A stretch of 64,000 bases of DNA, from assembly GCA_023412765.1 (NCBI GenBank), contig JAEZBX010000349.1, positions 1 through 64,000 on the forward strand, in the 5' to 3' direction. The position numbers and the translations under genes were made by a program. How positions within the stretch are numbered: the first letter of the stretch is position 1; each line of letters starts with the position of its first letter. This document shows positions 59,403 through 64,000 of the stretch, piece by piece. The notes beneath the pieces are model-generated. The model searched no databases and was not told the DNA's origin. It was given only the letters and a program-made list of their open reading frames with translations. The DNA comes from Bacteroidota bacterium (GTDB lineage Bacteria; Bacteroidota; Bacteroidia; Cytophagales; Cyclobacteriaceae).

Positions 59403-61232
59403 ATGAAACAAAGACTTATTATTTTAATCTCGGGATTTGTCGCGTGGACGTTTATCTACCTTGTCGCGCGCGGTTTGTTCATGGTATACCACAGCCACTT
59501 GTCAAATGAACTGTCAGTGTTTGAAATGTTCCTGGTTTTTGCCCATGGAATTCGGATGGATTTTTCAATGGCTGGTTACTACTCGCTATTCCCTGGCCTC
59601 TTGTTTTCGCTAGGCTTTCTTCTTAACGGCCGAAAGTTATGGCCGATCTGGATCGGCTACCAGGCAATCATTCTGTTTGTAACAACATTCATAATCACAG
59701 TCGACTTTGAATTGTACAAGCATTGGGGATTTCGGATGGATGCAACTCCGTTAATGTACGTAGGAAAAGAAGCGGCAGGCTCCGGCGATTTTTGGCAAAC
59801 AATATTTCTCGTCTGTTATTGGTTGGTCATGTTTACTGCCAGTGTTTTTGCTTTTTATAAATATTTTAAGAAACGAGTCGTTGCGTTGGAACCTACAAAC
59901 TGGAAGGCATTGCCCGTTATATTGTTTGCAACTACTCTTTTTATCATCCCTATCCGGGGGAGTTTTGGAGTTGCTCCCATGAATTCCGGGTTCGTTTATT
60001 TTCACGATAGCAAGATGTTTGCGAACCATTCAGCGGTAAATGTTGTGTGGAATTTTCTTTATGCAGTTCAGAAAATGAACAAGCTTAAGTACGCAGATAA
60101 TTTCTTCGATAAAGAAAAAACGGAACAATATTTTGACCAGCTTATTGCTTTGTCTGATAGTACGTCGAAGCTTATTAAGCCCACTCGTCCGAATGTCATG
60201 ATCATTGTGATGGAGAGCTTTACATCGGGATTTATAGAAGCCTTGGGTGGTGTGCCAGGTGTCACGCCGAGACTTAACGCCCTTATGAAAGAAGGAATTT
60301 TGTTCGACCGGTTCTACAGCAGCGGAGACAGGACGGACAAAGGAATTGTTTCCATTCTTAATGGTTATCCATCCCAACCGTTGACGTCGATTATCAAAGA
60401 GCCACGCAGGACTAAAAGTCTTCCATACCTCAATTTGAAGTTTAAAGAGGCCGGTTACAGGACTGAGTTTACGTACGGTTATAATATTAACTATGCGAAC
60501 TTCAATTCATACCTGATCCACGCAGGTTTCGACCATGTAACCCACAGCGCCGACTTTCCGCCGGAATTGAATACAAGCAAATGGGGTGTTCATGATGAAT
60601 TCGTTTTTGATAAATTTTTTCAAGAGACCGAACAGGTAGATACACCATTCTTCAAGATCATGATGACGCAAAGTAGTCATGAGCCATTTGATGTGCCCAT
60701 GGAAACTGTCATCAAGGGAAATGATGAAATAAGTCAGTTTCTCAACTCTGCATATTACGCAGACAAACAACTGGGAATTTTTATCGATAAGGCAAAAAAA
60801 ACAAAGTGGTGGAAAAATACGCTTGTTGTGATTACGGCTGATCACGGCCACCTATATCCGAATAATCCCGGTGTTTCCAATCCCGATAGATTCAAAATTC
60901 CAATGTTGTGGTTGGGAGGTGCCTTGAATACAGCCGATACAGTAATTCACTCAATCGGATGCCAGACTGACATTCCAAAGACAATCCTTGCGCAATTCGA
61001 TATGGATGCAAAGGAATTCGAGTTTGGTCAGGATATGCTTGGAAACAACTATAACCCTTTTGCAGTGTATTTGTATAACAATGGGTTTGGCATGATCAAA
61101 CCTGACCGGCTATTCGTATACGATAATGTTTCGAACTCGATAATACAACAAGCAGGTAGAGTTGAGGATAACGACATTTCGGAGGGAAAAGCGTTTGTGC
61201 AAAAGCTCTATTGGGATTTCAATTCGCGCTGA
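59403..61232 (+). CDS. LTA synthase/sulfatase-type membrane enzyme
   Basis: 609 residues. Five helices in the first 215 residues, then a periplasmic alkaline-phosphatase-fold domain. Nucleophile Thr in SSGDRTDKGIVSILNGYPSQ; first metal region NVMIIVMESFTSGFIE; TQSSHEPFDVP; and VVITADHGHLYP at the end. Such enzymes move phosphoglycerol or phosphoethanolamine head groups between lipids and glycans (LtaS, OpgB, EptA-like). It is 35 nt after the nucleotidyltransferase gene. Transfer of an aminoethylphosphonate head group is a possible job, but that is inference from context only. It overlaps the convergent DUF2062 gene by 25 nt. Confidence 0.88.
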   Translation: MKQRLIILISGFVAWTFIYLVARGLFMVYHSHLSNELSVFEMFLVFAHGIRMDFSMAGYYSLFPGLLFSLGFLLNGRKLWPIWIGYQAIILFVTTFIITVDFELYKHWGFRMDATPLMYVGKEAAGSGDFWQTIFLVCYWLVMFTASVFAFYKYFKKRVVALEPTNWKALPVILFATTLFIIPIRGSFGVAPMNSGFVYFHDSKMFANHSAVNVVWNFLYAVQKMNKLKYADNFFDKEKTEQYFDQLIALSDSTSKLIKPTRPNVMIIVMESFTSGFIEALGGVPGVTPRLNALMKEGILFDRFYSSGDRTDKGIVSILNGYPSQPLTSIIKEPRRTKSLPYLNLKFKEAGYRTEFTYGYNINYANFNSYLIHAGFDHVTHSADFPPELNTSKWGVHDEFVFDKFFQETEQVDTPFFKIMMTQSSHEPFDVPMETVIKGNDEISQFLNSAYYADKQLGIFIDKAKKTKWWKNTLVVITADHGHLYPNNPGVSNPDRFKIPMLWLGGALNTADTVIHSIGCQTDIPKTILAQFDMDAKEFEFGQDMLGNNYNPFAVYLYNNGFGMIKPDRLFVYDNVSNSIIQQAGRVEDNDISEGKAFVQKLYWDFNSR

Positions 61233-61681
61233 GGAAGCTTTGGCCAACGACTGAACACGAGAAAGAACAAATAATATAGCACGAAAAAAAGTGGGATTGA
61301 AAAAGTTGCCCAAACCCCCACGCCCAATGCAAGCGCTATACCCGCTTCCTTCAGCAAAAGAAAAAAGTCTTCGCGGTAAAGCTGCATAAGTTGATCCATG
61401 TTGTACGGAAAAGGATTAAGCCGGAACAGGATTGTGCCTATCTTGATAAATGGAATAATGAAGATTAATTGGAGGGGCGCTACAAGGTAATTTACAAGCT
61501 GAATCAACGGTATGTTTAGTCTGAATGCAATAGCAATTCCAAAACACAAAATTGTTGTCGTTCCGAATATTGGAAAAATACCGATGACGACACCCATTGC
61601 ACAAGTCATTGAAAGTTTGTGAGGCGTTAGTCCCTGTCGAAGGGCATCATAAAGTATTTTTTTGGCATTCCTCAATTTCAT
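61208..61681 (-). CDS. DUF2062 family membrane protein
   Basis: 157 residues. LTPHKLSMTCAMGVVIGIFPIFG near the start, then NIPLIQLVNYLVAPLQLIFIIPFIKIG, and a C-terminal pair of helices: the DUF2062 pattern. No enzymatic residues are evident and the role is unknown. Members often lie near envelope glycosyltransferase genes. Convergent with the LTA-synthase-like gene. Confidence 0.88.
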   Translation of the reverse strand: MKLRNAKKILYDALRQGLTPHKLSMTCAMGVVIGIFPIFGTTTILCFGIAIAFRLNIPLIQLVNYLVAPLQLIFIIPFIKIGTILFRLNPFPYNMDQLMQLYREDFFLLLKEAGIALALGVGVWATFSIPLFFVLYYLFFLVFSRWPKLPQRELKSQ

Positions 61682-61775
61682 ATTTCAGATTTCAAATCTG
61701 TTTTTAGCCTTCCCGGTAGTTGACGTCATAATCCAAAGATAATGGAATGATGTTTCCTATATTGTCATTCATTTT

Positions 61776-63491
61776 ATGATTAAAAATCAAAAACTAAATC
61801 TTCTCCTGGTCGCACTGCTGATTTTCACTGCATGCACCCCTAAGAAATCAGCCAGCCTGGTAGTTAAGGGTGGTAAGATCTATACAGTAAACAACGGCAA
61901 CGAAGTAGCGGAGGCAATTGCCGTTGACGAAAACAAGATCGTTTTTGTAGGATCAGAAGCAGACGTGCGTGAATATATTGGCGACAACACTGAGGTGATC
62001 GACCTTGCAGGTAAAATCCTGACACCTGGATTTATCGAAGGTCATGGTCATCTAATGGGTGTAGGCTACAACGAGCTCAATCTCAATTTAGCCGATGTCA
62101 AGAGCTATGAAGAAATGATTGAGCGCGTCAAAGAAGCAGCGTCAAAATCTGCACCGGGAGAATGGATCCTTGGAAGGGGATGGCATCAGGATAAATGGGA
62201 TATGAAACCAGACGTTACAGTAAAAGGATTTCCAGTACACAAAGCACTAAGCGAAGTTTCACCCGATAATCCTGTCTTCCTCCGGCATGCAAGTGGGCAT
62301 GCTGCATTTGCCAATGCCAAGGCGATGGAAATGTCGGGAGTAAATACACTTTCGAAAGAGAAATTTAAAAATGAAGAAGGGGAAGGAGGAGAAGTAATCC
62401 GCGATGCTCTCGGCAATCCAACGGGATTATTCAACGAACGCGCCATGTATCTGATCGATCAGCACATTCCTGACAATTCCAGTGAGACCGACGCGCGCGC
62501 GTTGGAACTTGCAATCAATGCGTGTCATAGATATGGTATCACCAGCTTCCACGATGCGGGAGTCAGACGCGACGAAATAGAATTATACCACGACTTTAAG
62601 CGACAAGGCAAGTTAGGAATCGGTCTCTATGTGATGGTAACGGGTACCGACCCGGCGCTTGTCTATGACTGGTTAAAGAGAGGACCCGAAATCGATTCAT
62701 TGGGTGGCCTCACGATCCGTTCGATAAAATTGAATTGTGATGGCGCACTGGGATCCCGTGGCGCCTGGTTGCTCGAGCCTTATAGCGATCGTCCTGATTT
62801 TTCTGGTATGGCTACGTTGTCTATGGATACCGTGATGAAAATTTCTCGTGAGGCATTGAAACATAATTTTCAGGTTTGTTCACATGCCATAGGGGACCGG
62901 GCAAACAGGGAAATTTTAGATCGGTATGAGATAGCCTTTGAAGAGAATCCCGCGGATGCAACAAATCATCGATTCAGGATTGAGCATGCTCAGCACATCC
63001 ACCCCAACGATCTTCCACGGTTTGCAGCTCTCGGAGTGATCCCTGCAATGCAGGCGATTCATATGTCATCCGACAGGCCTTGGGCAATCGACCGGCTTGG
63101 AGAACGTCGAATAAAAAATGGCGCGTATATGTGGCAGGCCTTACTAAAGTCGGGAGCAATAATTGTGAACGGTACTGATGCACCCGTGGAGCCGCTGGAT
63201 CCCATCCCATCTTTTTATGCAGCAGTAACGCGCAAGACATTGAAGGGGGAACCGGAAGGTGGTTACGAAGCAGAACAAAAGATGACTCGTGAGCAGGCGC
63301 TGCGTTCTTATACGATCGACGCTGCTTTTGGGGCGTTTGAAGAGAAGATAAAAGGATCCATCGAACCTGGGAAACTCGCTGACTTTACGATTTTCACCCA
63401 TGATCTGATGACCATTCCCGAAGATTCAATTCTTCATACAAAAGTCTTTATGACGATTGTGGGCGGTAAGGTGGTCTTTCAAAAGCCTTGA
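61776..63491 (+). CDS. YtcJ-type amidohydrolase lipoprotein
   Basis: 571 residues. Lipoprotein signal with LLIFTACTPKK. Amidohydrolase-3 fold: small beta-sandwich around VVKGGKIYTVNNG, metal motif GHGHL after LTPGFIE, IKLNCDGALGSRGAWLL, the metal His in CSHAIGDRAN and IEHAQHI, and the final Asp in NGTDAPVEPLDP. Probably hydrolyses an amide or cyclic amide in the periplasm; substrate unknown. Stand-alone gene on its strand. Confidence 0.92.
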   Translation: MIKNQKLNLLLVALLIFTACTPKKSASLVVKGGKIYTVNNGNEVAEAIAVDENKIVFVGSEADVREYIGDNTEVIDLAGKILTPGFIEGHGHLMGVGYNELNLNLADVKSYEEMIERVKEAASKSAPGEWILGRGWHQDKWDMKPDVTVKGFPVHKALSEVSPDNPVFLRHASGHAAFANAKAMEMSGVNTLSKEKFKNEEGEGGEVIRDALGNPTGLFNERAMYLIDQHIPDNSSETDARALELAINACHRYGITSFHDAGVRRDEIELYHDFKRQGKLGIGLYVMVTGTDPALVYDWLKRGPEIDSLGGLTIRSIKLNCDGALGSRGAWLLEPYSDRPDFSGMATLSMDTVMKISREALKHNFQVCSHAIGDRANREILDRYEIAFEENPADATNHRFRIEHAQHIHPNDLPRFAALGVIPAMQAIHMSSDRPWAIDRLGERRIKNGAYMWQALLKSGAIIVNGTDAPVEPLDPIPSFYAAVTRKTLKGEPEGGYEAEQKMTREQALRSYTIDAAFGAFEEKIKGSIEPGKLADFTIFTHDLMTIPEDSILHTKVFMTIVGGKVVFQKP

Positions 63492-63496
63492 AAAGG

Positions 63497-63527
63497 AAAA
63501 AAGGAAGGCGTAGTTCCTTCCCTTTAT
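63497..63527 (-). terminator. Terminator of the TerB-like gene
   Basis: Read on the minus strand, GGAAGG, 7-nt loop, CCTTCC, then TTTTTT. The T-run on the minus strand makes it a terminator for the TerB-like gene; the plus side has only three T, so it may act weakly for the amidohydrolase too. Confidence 0.75.
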
Positions 63528-63544
63528 GTTCCATCGTTTAGCTT

Positions 63545-63949
63545 CTATACTTTAAGATATTTCATTGCCTTTGACTTCACCATCTCGCGATCTGCAGTAA
63601 TGGTCGGGTCACTGTAGACATGTTGCGAAACTTCACCGACAACAGATTTCTTGAATCCCAGTTTGTCAGCAATTCTTTCGCAGAAAACAATCTCGCTGCG
63701 GAATACCTGGCCGTCCATCTTCATCAATTGGATGAGGTGGTACAGGTGCTCAAACTTCTCGTCGCTAGTCAGAGAGTCCATACCTCCGATTGGGCGAGGG
63801 TTTTGCAGCATGGCGTCCACTTCTTCCTTCGCAATCCCATTAGCTTTACCAATAGTATGAATAAGCTTTGATTCACGCGACGCTACATTTCTATCGCTGG
63901 CAGCCAGATTGATTAGAACATTCAGTTCCGATTTCTTGTCGAAAATCAT
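63545..63949 (-). CDS. TerB-like protein
   Basis: 134 residues, all-helical, cytoplasmic. SELNVLINLAASDRNVASRESKLIHTIGKANGI and MKMDGQVFRSEIVFCERIADKLG carry the repeated acidic helix pairs of TerB/tellurite-resistance-like domains, which may bind metal ions. No other ter genes are present, so a stress role is possible but resistance to tellurite should not be assumed. The 51 nt to the window end show no further gene. Confidence 0.8.
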   Translation of the reverse strand: MIFDKKSELNVLINLAASDRNVASRESKLIHTIGKANGIAKEEVDAMLQNPRPIGGMDSLTSDEKFEHLYHLIQLMKMDGQVFRSEIVFCERIADKLGFKKSVVGEVSQHVYSDPTITADREMVKSKAMKYLKV

Positions 63950-64000
63950 AGGTTAAACAAAATTTGTGTATGACAAATGTCTCAAAATGTGCCTAGAAAA

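Overview
The window reads as a chromosomal piece of a Bacteroidota bacterium, most likely a Cytophagales member. The pointers are an alternative complex III locus fused to a cytochrome c oxidase operon, promoters of the Bacteroidota TTG-N19-TAnnTTTG type, paired 790-800 residue FtsX-type ABC permeases, and a ligase-associated Lhr-like helicase with PdeM. This placement comes from gene content read by eye, not from a database search. No rRNA, tRNA, CRISPR array or transposase was recognised.

Layout. 0.1-0.9 kb: a DUF2400 gene with no visible standard start codon. 1.1-16.4 kb: one long respiratory operon (actABCDEF, coxB, coxA, ctaA, ctaB, two subunit III genes, subunit IV) with a good promoter in front and a clear terminator behind. 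16.5-18.1 kb: four small oxidase-assembly-type genes (Cys-less SCO-like, DUF420, a CxxC membrane protein, DUF983). 18.1-24.8 kb: a 1218-residue sensor kinase, a second NtrY-like kinase and a sigma-54 response regulator. 25.0-32.1 kb: an HlyD/ABC/FtsX export system with a candidate sigma-54 promoter and a palindromic activator site. 32.1-34.3 kb: an NTF2-like gene, a small lysine-rich gene, and the carotenoid genes crtY and crtZ. 34.5-40.4 kb: a three-gene planctomycete-type cytochrome/DUF1501 cluster. 40.4-44.1 kb: photolyase, IPP isomerase, a decayed crtI-like fragment, an ECF-type sigma factor and a CarH/LitR-like MerR regulator.

44.1-50.7 kb: the Lhr-like helicase and its usual partner pdeM, separated by a phosphate transporter and by a 1.7-kb element. 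In this element a single four-helix-bundle (S23/IVS family) gene sits between two arrays of degenerate ~78-bp units arranged in opposite orientation. This is the most unusual structure in the window. 50.7-52.7 kb: a CapA-like phosphoesterase and an EamA transporter. 52.8-61.2 kb: a divergent phosphonate cluster (PEP mutase-nucleotidyltransferase fusion, phosphonopyruvate decarboxylase, AEP transaminase, second nucleotidyltransferase, CDP-alcohol phosphotransferase, LTA-synthase-like enzyme). Its content predicts 2-aminoethylphosphonate head groups on lipid or glycan. 61.2-64.0 kb: DUF2062, a lipoprotein amidohydrolase and a TerB-like gene.

How they fit together. The first third is a self-contained electron transfer chain: quinol to ACIII to cytochrome c to the aa3-type oxidase, with its haem A synthesis and assembly genes. 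The light-linked genes (regulator, sigma factor, IPP isomerase, photolyase, crtZ, crtY) look like parts of one photo-response and pigment regulon that has been split and has lost phytoene desaturase/synthase from this site. The phosphonate genes form a complete route from phosphoenolpyruvate to an activated CMP-AEP and its transfer. Short-period repeats of several unrelated kinds occupy many of the intergenic gaps.
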